64,000 bases of DNA from Larus michahellis (Eukaryota > Chordata > Aves > Charadriiformes > Laridae), in assembly GCF_964199755.1 (NCBI RefSeq), contig NC_133917.1, forward strand, positions 3,231,501 to 3,295,500, in the 5' to 3' direction. The notes beneath the pieces are model-generated. The model was not told where the DNA came from. It was given only the letters and a program-made list of their open reading frames with translations, and ran no database searches. Below, one piece after another: positions 1-10,800 of this stretch (within the stretch, counting starts at the first letter, position 1; each line of letters starts with the position of its first letter). Made by a program: the position numbers and the translations under genes.

Positions 1-1430
1 AACCAGTGGTGGGTGCAGGGGTGGGTGGTGGTCCTGGGGCGGGGGGAGCAGTTTGTAGGCATTTTTCCCCTGATAAAATATTTAGTGGTGGAGATCAAAC
101 GGGAACCTCCAGCCGGCTGGTTTTCTACCAAGATGGGAAGAGTGGGAAGCCCCTGCTGGGCGGCTGAGCGGCTCCTGCAGGGAGCCATGACACATAATCC
201 CCCTCCCAGGGCCGCGCCGCGGAAGAACTGAGCCCCCAGTGTCTTAAGCGCAGTGTCCGCGTGCACTCCCGGCGCCGAGCGGGGCTCCGCGCGTCTTAAA
301 TAACGGCTTCTTCTTGGTTGCACCCAAATTAAAAGGCACAATGGTGTATTGTTGTGGCTGGGGGCGGGGGGGGGGGAGAAAAAAATTGGAATTTTTTTTT
401 TTTTAATGTAAATAAGCTGCACTGAGAGAACTCAAGGTGGGAGCAAAACGTGCTGCCAGATGGGGCGATGCTTGGGAGCAGCAGCCGGGAAAGGAGCGAC
501 AAAGCTGCCCGAGTCCGTCTCTGTGGGAGAACCCCAATTAGTGAAATTGCATCAAATCGCTCAGGCCAAGACAAGGCCCTTTCTGGAACCGTCCCTGCAA
601 ATGTCCCCCTCTGTGCCCCAAGCCAACGGTGTCTGGAAGCGCTCCCGTCATGGGGCTGGGGGGAGGATGACTGCCGTGGGGCATGGCCCCCCCCGTCCTC
701 CCCCCATCCCATCCCTTCCCCGCGCTCTGCCTGAGCGCTCATCTTAAAATCTGATTAATTTGTCCTTTCCAGGCTTTTTCAGGCCGGCCGGAGAAGCGGT
801 ATTCCCGTGCCTGGATGGCAGCCGGGTTAAAACAAACAGCGTGTCCGCTCGGGTTTCGGTGCGGGGCTGCGTCGCTGGTGGATCCCAGCCGGCAGCTCCA
901 ATATCTGCCCAAGAACAGGCAACGCTCGCCTGCTCCTGAAAAGAAAAAATGTGTCATAATCCCTGCGGGATATGACACAACATTGGTGTGAGGGAAATAA
1001 CGCCGTAATGTGATTACATCAGGGAAGAGCCTGAGCTGGTTAAAGAAAATGAAGCAGGGGTTCGGAGAGCGCAGGCGAGGTGGCTGCGGGGCTTTCTTGG
1101 TGTAAACCCACCCCAAAAAAGTGAATTTTTGAGCCCGGAGAAGGGAGCATCCCACCTCCCACCCCAGCCCCGCTGATCCCAGGCTGAGCAAAGACTATAC
1201 TGGTCCAGAGAGTTTTTGGTGGTGTGGATAATGCTTTAATAAACGGGTTGTCCTGTGGACACCTCCCATCGACACAGTATCCTTGGGGCAACTGTTTTAT
1301 TTTTGCATGGTAAACTAATAGTAGGAAAGTATTCCAGGTATTCAGGATTCCTCTGAGCACGGCTCAGCAGCTGAGGACCCAGCCCGCGGCTCCCCGCAGG
1401 CCGCGGTGGGGTCCCTGGGGGGTACGGCAG
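1..1430. other. Non-genic 5' flank, no supported gene
   Basis: I see no coding exon here. Open frames exist on both strands, but they lack recognisable protein domains and sit in biased sequence, including G and T runs around 361-405. The stretch is upstream of the CpG island and may hold distal regulatory DNA, but nothing specific can be supported. Confidence 0.5.
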
Positions 1431-2175
1431 GGCCGGAGCTGGGGTGCAGGGGTCAGGGGGCCGGGGACCAGGGTGGCGGGATATTGGAGGCTGGTGCAGA
1501 AGTGGGGCAGGGGGACGGGAGGCACAGGGCTGGGGTGCAAGGACGCTGGATGCCGAGCACATGGCACCGGGATGCCGGGGTGGGGGAGGTCGGGGTGCAA
1601 GGGGAATGGGATGCAGGGGTGCTAGAAGCGCGGGGTCCGTGGGGGCCGGGATGCTGAGGTGCAGGAGGATGAAATGCACGGGGGCTGGGGTGCACGGGGT
1701 CTGGGATGGTGGGGTGCAGGAAGGCCAGGTGTGCGGTCGCTGAGACGCTGGGATGCAGGGGGTCGGGGTGCACAGGCACTGGGATGCCGGGGTGTAGGGG
1801 GTCGGAGTGCACAGGTGCTGGGGTGCAGGGGGTCGGGGTGCAGGGGTCGGGGTGCGCGGGGCTGGGACGCTGGGGTTGTGCGGGGGTGCGGGGGTCAGGG
1901 TGCAGGGTGCCGGGATGCCGGGGTCGTGCGGGGGTGCAGGGGTACGGGGGTCGAGGTGAGGGGGTGCGGGGGTCGAGGTGAGGGGGTGCGGGGGTCGGGG
2001 TGCACGGTGCTGGGACGCTGGGGTTCTGCGGGGGTGTGGGGGCCGGGGTGCATGGTGCCGGGATGCCGGGGTCGTGCGGGGGTGCAGGGGTACGGGGGTC
2101 GAGGTGAGGGGGTGCGGGGGTCGGGGTACGCGGTGCGGGGATGCCGGGGTCGTGCGGGGGTGCCGGGGTGCCGCG
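1430..2175. repeat. G-rich degenerate minisatellite
   Basis: The + strand is an imperfect array of short G-rich units built from blocks such as GGGGTGCAGGGGTC and GGGATGCCGGGGT. A higher-order duplication is visible: a block near 1911-1975 recurs near 2060-2125. The bias keeps several frames open on both strands, giving proline-, histidine- and threonine-rich or glycine- and cysteine-rich translations that I treat as artefacts. The array runs directly into the CpG island. Its G strand could form quadruplexes. Confidence 0.8.
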
Positions 2176-2582
2176 ATGCCGGACTCGGCCTCCCGCTCCT
2201 CCGCTCCGCCTTTGTGCGGGGCCGTTGCCGGCCGGGCAGCGCTGCCGGCGCGGGGCCTGTGCCGGCCCCATCCCCGCTCTCGCCGCGGGGCCGCCCCCCG
2301 CCTCCTCCCGCCCCCGCCGCGGCCCAGGGGCTGCTCCGCTCCGCCGCGCTCCGCTCCGCTCCGCCCCGCCGCGCCGCGGGGGCGGGCCGTGGGCGGCTGG
2401 CGGGGGGGGGGGCCGGCCCCGGCCCCGGCCCCGGCCCCGGCCCCAACCCCAGCGCCGGCCCCAGCCCCAGCCGCCCGCGGGCCGCCGCGCCGCCCCGCAT
2501 TGTCCGGGCGGCAGCGGCAGGATGCGGCGCCCCGCACGGCCGCCCGCCGCCGGGCTGCGCTAGGGCCCGCCGGCATGAGGAG
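2175..2582 (+). other. FIGNL2: Putative FIGNL2 non-coding exon 1
   Basis: The right border is defined by a consensus donor, GTGAGT at 2583-2588, preceded by AG. The transcription start cannot be placed, so the left border is only the CpG island edge. If joined to the acceptor at 18225-18226, the spliced leader has a TGA in frame with the FIGNL2 start (2576-2578), consistent with a 5' UTR. An ATG at 2575 would open a separate, overlapping frame. RNA evidence is needed to confirm this exon. Confidence 0.45.
2415..2444. repeat. (GGCCCC)5 hexanucleotide repeat
   Basis: Five perfect tandem GGCCCC units lie inside the CpG island, directly after a run of ten Gs (2402-2412 region). On the - strand this is GGGGCC. 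Degenerate CCAGCC and GCCCCA units follow to about 2472. The motif is strongly quadruplex-prone on the - strand. Confidence 0.9.
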
Positions 2583-3007
2583 GTGAGTGGGGGACGGAGC
2601 GGGGGGTGGGACGGGGGACACCGGAGCGGGGGCGGGCAGGGACGGGGCCGCCTCCTGCGCCGCCGGCCGAGCATCCCCCGCGCCGCCCGGGCTGCCCCGC
2701 TGCCGGCGGAGGCGGCGGCCGCCCGCCCCGAGATCCGCCGAGTGGGGGTTTTGGGGAGAAAACAGCCGCGGGGGGGTGGGGGGGGTGGTGCTGCCGGTAA
2801 CCCAACCCCTCCCGGGGGACCGGGCATCCCCCGCCGCCTCGGCCTTTGCCTTGCCCCGAAAAGGGTACGGGGAGCCCCGGGCAAACGTGCTCATGACATG
2901 AGCCCCCCGGCGGGGGCAGCGCAGCGGGCGGACCTGGGGGGCGACCGGCCCCGGTGGCTCCAGAGGCTCCCATGGCCAGAGGGGTGTGTGCAGCAGGGGG
3001 GACTGAC

Positions 3008-3292
3008 CGTCCATCCAACCATCCAGCCAGCCATCCCTCCATCCAGTCATCCATCCAGCCATCCACCCACGCATCTGTCCAACCGTCCGTCCGTCCATCC
3101 ATCCATCCTTCCATCCAATCATCCATCCAATCATCCATCCAGCCAACCATCCTTCCATCCAGTCATCCATCCATCTATCCAACCAGCCACCTATTCATCT
3201 GCCTGTCCATCCATCCATCCAGCCACCCACCCACCCATCCATCCAACCTTCCTTCCATCCCTCCATTCATCCATCCCTCCATCCACCCACAG
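3008..3292. repeat. (CATC)n / (ATCC)n tandem array
   Basis: About 285 bases of imperfect tetranucleotide repeat, mainly CATC with CAGC, CATT and CACC variants. It keeps frames open on both strands (serine/histidine/proline-rich and aspartate/glycine/tryptophan-rich), which explains long spurious frames here. Confidence 0.92.
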
Positions 3293-6200
3293 CCCAGGAA
3301 CAATGTGCACTCCCCTCGGCCGCTGTCACACGTCAAGCGCACGCTGGAGCACTCACCTTCAAAACAGTGGTGGTGTTGAGGAGCTGATGGCAATTTTTAA
3401 TTGGGGGCTTTGCCTGAAAGATAAGATCCTTTCCTTTTGCTTTTTTCTTCTTTTTTTGAAGTGTTCTTTTTCCACTTGGGGGACAAAAGGCACTTGGCAA
3501 AAAAACCAGAAGGGTTTAAGAGTGGCCTTATCCCGTGTCTTCCAGCACCGGTTCTCCTGGGTTTGGGGACACCGTGTGCTGGTTTTCATCGTTCCTAGTT
3601 TCACTCTGCGATCACAGAAATGAACGTTATCTTTAATTGGACCTGGTTTTGCAACAAACAGATTTCAGGGGTGCGAATGTGCTGAATTGAGTTCCTAAGA
3701 AGAGAACTTGGGCGCGCGCGGTGTTTCGTTGGGATGCCTGCTCTCTGCGGACGGTGCGTGAATACAATAATAACGGCTCAGAATTGATTTACGGATCCCA
3801 TGCATGGGAATTGCCGGGGTTTTTCCCTGCTTTCCTTCCCATGTGCTGGCTGGGTCCCGGCTCCGGCGATGACAGGGCGCTGGGTTTGCGGTCCCTGGGT
3901 GCCGGTGCGCGGCTCCAGAGCCTGTTTGCTCTCAGAGGTGGTTCTGAATTAAACATTTCTGCGGGGGCTGAGGCCCAGGAGTTGTTTATCACATTAAACA
4001 TTTGTTTTAGCTCTCTTTAGGAGAAGTGTGTTGACATTTTCTCTTGGGGGACTGCCGGGGATAATGAATGGCACGTACTGTATTGTGTTCCTCGGAAAGC
4101 CGCGGGATCCTGCAATAACATAAACACCCCTGGCTGAATTCATCCCGGATCTGAGAGGAATGGGCTCGGTGTTTACATCAGTGCCGGTGCTGAGCCGCAG
4201 CTCGTGCTTCAAGTTTATTATTGATTATGAAAACCTCCCTGTTAATACTTGTCAGATATGTTTTTGGTTTTTTTTTTTATATTTTACTGCCGACAGCTGC
4301 AGTTTTGCTCCCTGCTCCATGCGGGTGAAGCTGTCGGGGGGGAGCGGGTCGCGCCGGCTGGGTCTGGGGGTGGCGGGGCCCGGAGGGGAGCAGCCCCGTC
4401 TCTCCCCGCTCACGGTTCCTCCTCGCTGGAGCGGGGAAGGGTTTCGCCGCCGCCTTTGTTCTCCCACCGAGCCCCCGCCGCATTCTTCCCCTTTTGCCAT
4501 TATCATTTTGGTTAAACAGAAAGGCAAGTTGTGTACCATATGGATCATGTTAACAATTGCTTATCTGGAGCTGGTGTTTTCTCCTCCCTCCTTTTCCCCC
4601 GGCCCTTTTCTCCTCTCGGAGATCCGGCTTGGGGCTTTAACAGCATCTTGGGCTTGGTCCCGTAGCCCAAACCTCTCCTCTTGCGTCCCTCGGAGTTGAT
4701 CCCCTAAGTTAAAACACGGAATAAACGCTGCTGAGAAATCTCCCAAAGCGGTTTTCCCCGGGTGCTCTGAAACACAACAAACTGGGGGTGAAGGAACCAG
4801 CGTGTTTTCCGTCGTAGGTTCTCGCCTCTTGCCGGCAACGGGTTTCTCCCCCCGCTGCAGCGGGGGCCGCGTTTGCCTTTATTTGCAGAAGGCCAGGAGA
4901 TGATCCCGGAGCCGCTTTGCTTGTTTGTGCCGTGTTTTTCCCAAATCCCCACTCCAGGCTGCTCCCAGACCTGTATCGAGCTGCCTGAGGAAGGGGACTA
5001 CGAGTTTTGAGCCCTCACCCCCTTGAGCATCCGTCCTCTGCTCGGGGCACTTCAGCAGCCACTGGGGGAAAAAAAGAGGAAAAAAAGGAAAAAAAAAAAA
5101 AAAAAAAAAAGGCTGTTATTTTGGGTGCCCAAATACAGATGTGAGGGCCTAACCTTAGGCCAAGGGAGTGGCCACCGGGTCACTTCATCCTCCTCCTCCT
5201 TCCCCCGCGGAAAAAGTAAACACAAAAGCCTCCCGGAGCATTCGCCTCCAAAGCCGGTATCGCATCCCGCAGCAGCGCCGGCGGATTAGAAGGAATAAAC
5301 CGATTCTGCACAGCACATCGTCACCTCCGTGACGACAGCATCTCCAGCGTCCTTAAAAAAATAATTCCTGGAAGGAGCCTGGGAGCGTGTGCCGTGTCTC
5401 GCTGGGGCGTGAAGATGCTCTGGGCTTTATTCGTATTAATTATTTTCGCATCCTCCTAGTCGAGGAGATATTCCCGAGCGTAGAAATGCCACCTCCAGAT
5501 TTTTCTGCAAATGGCCAAATGTTCCCATTTCTTCCCTTCTCTCCCTGCTTTTCTAAGGGTTTGGGGTTTCACCACCTCCCTGCTTTCGTTCCTGCCGCTG
5601 GGCGGAGGTGGGTCGTGCGTAGGGCAGGAGAAATCCCTCCATCCGCAGCGAATGGCAGCAGATGCGGGAGCGCCGGATTTGAGTGAGGATTCCTAAAGGG
5701 AATTTCCGGGCAGATGACATTAATGCATCTAGAGAAGCGATAGTGACCCTTGCGTGACGCTGACCCTTGCGTTTATGCCATTGTAAACACTTTTCAGTTA
5801 TGTTTTTTGAGCTCCAGTGATGATGTGGCTGGGAGCAGAGCTTTGCTGTTGGACGGGGTGCTCGGGGCGGCACGTTTTGTCATCCTGGGGCAGATCCCGT
5901 CGCGTCTGGCCAAATCTCAGCCGGAATTTTGCAGCCTGCAAAGAAAGCTCCAGGCTCGCGGCTCGGAGAGTCTCGTTCGCTCGGTGCGCTCCCTTGCTCC
6001 GCTCCGGCCGGCTGGGGCGCCCGTGAGGCCGGTCCTTCTTTTCCTGCTTTTTTTTTTTAGTAAAATAAAGATGTTTTTCTGCCTTTTGGGGCGTGCTGGG
6101 TAATGCATGCGTTTAGCGACTCTGTGGTGCTCTGGCTCCAGAAGGCTCGTCCCTGGTGCTGGGTCACCGGCGTGTGTGGCCGAGCATCCGTCACTCTCGT

Positions 6201-6363
6201 CCCAGGGGACACACGTGCGAGCGGTGGCACCAGCTCCCGGTTGAAGGGAGCCCTTGGGACTCCGTCAGACTTTATTAGTATCAAGCAGGAGCATTCCCAT
6301 TGCTGGCTCAGCAGCCAAGCAGGGAATAAACCAGTTCTTCCCAGTGCCAGCCCAGGCAATCCA
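3293..6363. other. Unique intronic/upstream DNA, no gene seen
   Basis: I see no supported gene. Composition alternates between moderately AT-rich islands (for example 3600-3800, 4000-4280 and 5380-5480) and GC-rich blocks, with an A tract near 5088-5110. The AT-rich islands could be conserved regulatory elements, but that needs alignment. Confidence 0.4.
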
Positions 6364-6676
6364 TAGAGTCATAGAATCATGGAATCGTTGAGGTTGGAAG
6401 GGACCCTTCAGATCATCGAGTCCAACCATCAACCCAACACTGCCCAAACCACCCACGTCCCTCAGCTCCACGTCTACCTGGCTTTTAAACGCCTCCAGGG
6501 ATGGCGACTCCACCCCTTCCCTGGGCAGCCTGTTCCAACGCTTGATAACCCTTTCGGAGAAGAAATTTTTCCTAATATCCATCCTAAACCTCCCCTGGCA
6601 CAACTTGAGGCCGTTGCCTCTTATCCTATCGCCTGTCACTGGGGAGAAGAGACTGACCCCCACCTTTCCCAGTGCT
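6364..6676 (-). mobile_element. CR1 LINE 3' fragment
   Basis: Reading the - strand, the tail of the reverse-transcriptase frame gives the CR1 signature around [17 protein letters not shown]. It is followed by the CR1 3' UTR motif GGTCCCTTCCAACCT-like and a terminal ATTCTATGA-type end at about 6364-6385. The copy is 5'-truncated, as most CR1 insertions are. Confidence 0.9.
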
Positions 6677-7373
6677 GAGGAGCAGTTTGTCCCCTTGCAA
6701 GGTCCTGCCGCCGCAAGTTCGTTGCTGCGATTACTTCTGGTATATTTTCCTGTTGGTTTTTCCTTTGGACTTGGCTTGGTCTCGTGCTCTGGGCTGGCGG
6801 GATGGGCTCTCCCCCTTTTTCTCTCTCATGCTCTGAGCCCTGGGCAGGATTGCGGTGCTTTTTCTGCTGCAGGAACCCCAGTCTGGGTTTGCAGAGGATG
6901 CTGGTGCCCAGCAGACCTGCCCGGGGCCGTCAGCCTGGGCTCAGCGATCCGCTGATGGGAGCAAGAGTTGGAAGTCAGCACCGGCTCTCCACAGCAAAGT
7001 TTATTTTGCTGTGTAACGAGGGTGTTGTAAAATCTCTCTCCTGGCCTTGTGGCCTGTCATCAGCTGAAGTTAATGTTGGTTAAATTGTACAGATCACTAG
7101 CACAATTTTTCCTCCGGTGGTGCATGCCTTGGGTCGCTTATCAGCAGCCCCTGATCTTTACTGGGGCCCTAATAAACCCTGCCAAGGCCTCGCAGATGCT
7201 GCTGGCTTGGAGCTGGGAGCAGGGGAGGGCGCAAATTAAAGGTTTTCTTCCTAGCACCTTTCTCCCGAGGACAGACAACTCAAGCATGTAAAAACCAGGC
7301 ATTTTATTGAATTACAGTGATGTCATTGTGGCCTGTGATGTGGTGGTGCCTGGGGCCCCTCGCCCTGGGGCAG
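6677..7373. other. Unique DNA, no gene seen
   Basis: No domain-bearing reading frame, repeat family or RNA gene is recognised in this stretch between a CR1 copy and a minisatellite. Confidence 0.4.
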
Positions 7374-7855
7374 GGTGCTGGGATGCACTCCCTGGCGGGA
7401 TGCTGGGGTGTGGTCCCCAGGGAGGGATGCTGGGATGCACTCCCTGGCGGGATCCTGGGGTGCATTTCCCAGGGAGGGATGCTGGGATACACTCCCCAGT
7501 GGGATGCTGGGGTGCGTTCCCCAGGGAGGGATGCTGGGATGCACTCCCCGGTGGGACGCTGGGGTGTGTTCCCCGGTGGCATCCTGGGGTGCATTCCCCA
7601 GGGAGGGATGCTGGGGTGTACTCCCCAGTGGGATGCTGGGATGCACTCCCTGGCGGGATGCTGGGGTGCGTTCCCCAGGGAGGGATGCTGCGGTGTGGTG
7701 CCTTGGACCGGGATGCCGTGGTGCGCTCCCTGGGGTGGGGTGCTGGGGTGCGCTCCCTGGGGTGGGGTGCTGGGGTGCATTTCCAGGGCGGGATGGTGGG
7801 ATACATTCCGAGGGCGGGATGCTGGGGTGCGCTCCTGGGTGAGATGCTCGGCTGG
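7374..7855. repeat. Minisatellite, ~28-29 bp unit with ~58 bp higher-order period
   Basis: At least fifteen imperfect copies of a unit resembling GGGATGCTGGGGTGCACTCC alternate between variants ending CCCAGGGA and CCCAGTGG or CCTGGCGG. The array stays open in several frames on both strands because unit lengths are near multiples of three and stop-poor. I therefore do not call the resulting repeat proteins. It lies in the putative FIGNL2 intron. Confidence 0.9.
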
Positions 7856-10800
7856 GGGAGGTGTGGTACCCAGGCGAGTGTTTTCCCTCAAAAGATGAGC
7901 GCGCCACTTTTTTTTCTCCTTTTTCCCCCAAGAAAGTGAAAACTAATGTCAAGACAAATTGCACTTTAACCCACACTTGTCTTGCCTACAAAAAAAAAAG
8001 CTGAATAATAGCTGAATAAGTACCCCTTTCCCTGCCCCAGCCGCACTCGGAAGAGGAGCCTGCTCCTCACAAAGAATTTGCTGTGTAAATAGATGAGAGG
8101 TGCGGCGGCGGCACCAAGCTGGAGGGGACTCGTGGCATCAGGGGACGCTGGAGCCCGTGTCCTCTCCCTGTGATTAATCTTTCCCGGCATTGCTTTAGGG
8201 CTCTGAAGAGCAGCGGGACTGGCTGCCGGGCGGCTTTGTCTGCTGCCTCGGCTCTGCCGCCACGCGGGGACGGTCCCGTCAGAGGCTGTTTCTTTCCTTT
8301 GGAAAGAGTCTCCGAAGCACTTGACTCTGCTCCTCACGTCCTGCTGCCTCCCGGAGCGGGATAATGTGGGTGTAATTGATGGCGAGAGGACTAATGGCTG
8401 CAGAAATGTGTAATTAAAGGCCAGGGGTGACGTGCGGCGAGGCTGTGCTGTGTGCGGGAGGTTAGAGAGGTTGAGTGTGTTTTGAAGGGCTTGTCCTGCC
8501 CGTCCCGCCTCGGGAGGGCAGGTCACCCCGCTCGGGGTGTCCCATGTGCCCTACGCCGTGTGTCACGGGGGGGAACACCGTGGGGACACTGGGGACACAC
8601 ACCGGGCTCCCCTGTTGGCCCAGCAGAGAGCTGTGTGTGCCGCAGCCCCCCAGCTGTGGGTGTGAGGGTTCAGGGGTGGGGGTTTTTCTTGCCCATTTTG
8701 CCATCGCTGTGACTGGATCTGGAATTGCCGAATCCCTGGGACTGGCCCCGTCCTGCCGGGATGCTCCAGCCCCGTCCCGGCTGTTTCCGGAGCATTGCAT
8801 CCTCCTCCCCACCACCAACGCCGAACCGGGCCATGTGTTGCAAAGATAAATCGGCTAAAATGCCGGCGTGCCGCGACTTTGCCAGACCCGGCTGTGCTGT
8901 CGGAATGAGGCAATGACTCGGAGCCCGCGCTCTCCCCCCGGGGAGCTGGTCCCGGCGATGGGTAGGACGCCGTGCCCGGGGCGGGTTATGGCAACCCGAG
9001 AGCACGCCGCGGTGCCGGCTCCGCGTGTGCCGCTGGTGGGGACACGGTGGCACTTCCTTGTGTTACACTTTGTGGCTTCACGCTCTTAGAAGAACGGGTT
9101 TTAGCAGCTGCGATGAAGCACCAACAACATAAAAATACACTGGGGGCAGGAGATTTGGAGATTTATTGGAGAGGCCACCAAATAATGATATTTAAGAGAC
9201 ACCTTTTGAAGAGTTGTCCCTATTTTCCGCCGGGTCAATGAGAGGAACCTCTGTGCAGCGCGAGCCGGGTGCTCGGCCACAGACGCTGTTGGGCAGCGCT
9301 CCCAGAACGAATATCTGCGGGTATAAAGATATTTCCATTTCCGTTTCCATCGCCCCCGGCTCAAGCAGCGGGGCAGGGCCGCAGCCTGGCCGCTGCTCGG
9401 TGCGCACCAGGTACGAGCTCCAGAAATAACGTCGTGATGGATCTGACCTTGGGCTGTTCGTATCCTCCTCCAACAAGGTGATTACTTTTTAATGAGTGGC
9501 TGCTGAAAAGGGAGGCAAATGAATTATTTCTGCTGTAGGATTAGCTCTAGGAGCCTGCAGCGACGCGGCCCCGATCGATAGGCTCTCGCACGGAGCCAGC
9601 CCGGCACCAGGCTTCTCCCTGATTTCCCGGCGATGCCTTCGCCCCGACGCTGCTCCCACCTTATTATTCTTTATTCTCTTTTTTTTTTTTTTTCCTTTGG
9701 AGCAGCGGCCCTGTAGTGGCGGGTTGAGGGGTTGGCACCCTGCGCTGCGTAATTATAGGTAATGATAATTGGCTTGTAATAGCCAGGTATCTGTGCGAAC
9801 TCCCAGGGCGCAGAAGGCGGGAGCCGAGCTCCGAGTGTGGCACCCGGGTCCCCGAAGTCGGGGTCCGTCCATCCGTCCATGCGGACGGCAGAGGGGAGCC
9901 GCAGCCTCGGGCGGGGATGGGGGCAGCAGTGTCAGCAAAGAAAGAAGCCAAAAAAAGGGGACTTCTGGAAAATCCATTAGTGAATGGAGTGCAGGAGGGA
10001 GCTGGGCTTTTCAGGCTGCTGGGGCGGTGTTTAAAAAAGAATCCGTGAGTCAAAAGGCTTGTGAAAACAAAAGCCACCGAGAGAGGCCTCCCCCAGCCCA
10101 GCGCCGGGGCTGCGGGTGCCGAGGGCAGGGAAGGTGGTCCCCAGGGATGGGGACGGGGTCCGTCATCCCACAGGGTGTGCGGCGGGGACGCATGGGGACC
10201 GCCAGAACGGAGATGCAGAAATGATGGAAAAGAGAAGTTTTTTTTTTTTTTTTTTTTTTTTTGGCTTAATTCCCTGTGGAGTGCGCTGCCCGGCAGGGCA
10301 CCGAGGCGGAAAATACAACCGCTCTGTGCAGCGCTGGGTAGGGCTGGGAGGCTCCCCAGAATTAGAGTTAATTAAGATTGATTCGTTCTGTGGAGGGGAT
10401 GAGCTGGAGCGTTGCTGCTACCGCTGCGGACAGGCTCTAGCGCATGGGGCAAATTATCTCCTCGCCGCAGCCCATCTCCCGTGGCCACCGCAGCCGCCGA
10501 CACCGACCCCGGCCCAAGGCCAGGTGTTGGAGAAGACAGACCAGGGGCAGGTAGCTCCTGCCTTGGCTTTTGCGCCAAGGTTAGAGTTCGTTATTGGAGC
10601 TTTATCAGGAAAACCAGCCGGAGAGGAGAGGGCTTGGGCAGGGGTGGGGGGGTGCCCGGTCCCTGGGCCCCTTCCCTGGCTGCAGAGCATCTCCTGTGCT
10701 TCATGACCTTCATCCAGGCGCTTGTGGGAAGACGAAATGTAATGGCAATGCTTTCTTCTTGGAAAAATAAGTAATTTAAAATTGTTTTCAGCCTTCCGGG

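Larger units (their letters stand above)
2175..2760 (+). promoter_or_regulatory. FIGNL2: CpG island, candidate FIGNL2 promoter
   Basis: The sequence is very GC-rich with densely spaced CpG dinucleotides, unlike the CpG-poorer flanks. It contains GC-box-like runs (CCGCCC, GGGGCGG) and no TATA box at an obvious position. It lies upstream of a strong splice donor (AG followed by GTGAGT at 2583). The next gene on this strand is FIGNL2, whose coding exon has an acceptor just before its start codon, so a 5' non-coding exon somewhere upstream is required. Assigning this island to FIGNL2 is inference from position. Confidence 0.6.

Noticed and set aside
1236-3623. Very long overlapping open frames (up to ~650 codons) on both strands
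   Set aside because: They run through the G-rich minisatellite, CpG island and (CATC)n array; translations are repeats of Pro/His/Thr/Gly/Trp with no domain, and both strands are open at once.
7304-7976. Repeat-protein-like frames on both strands
   Set aside because: Explained entirely by the minisatellite at 7374-7855.
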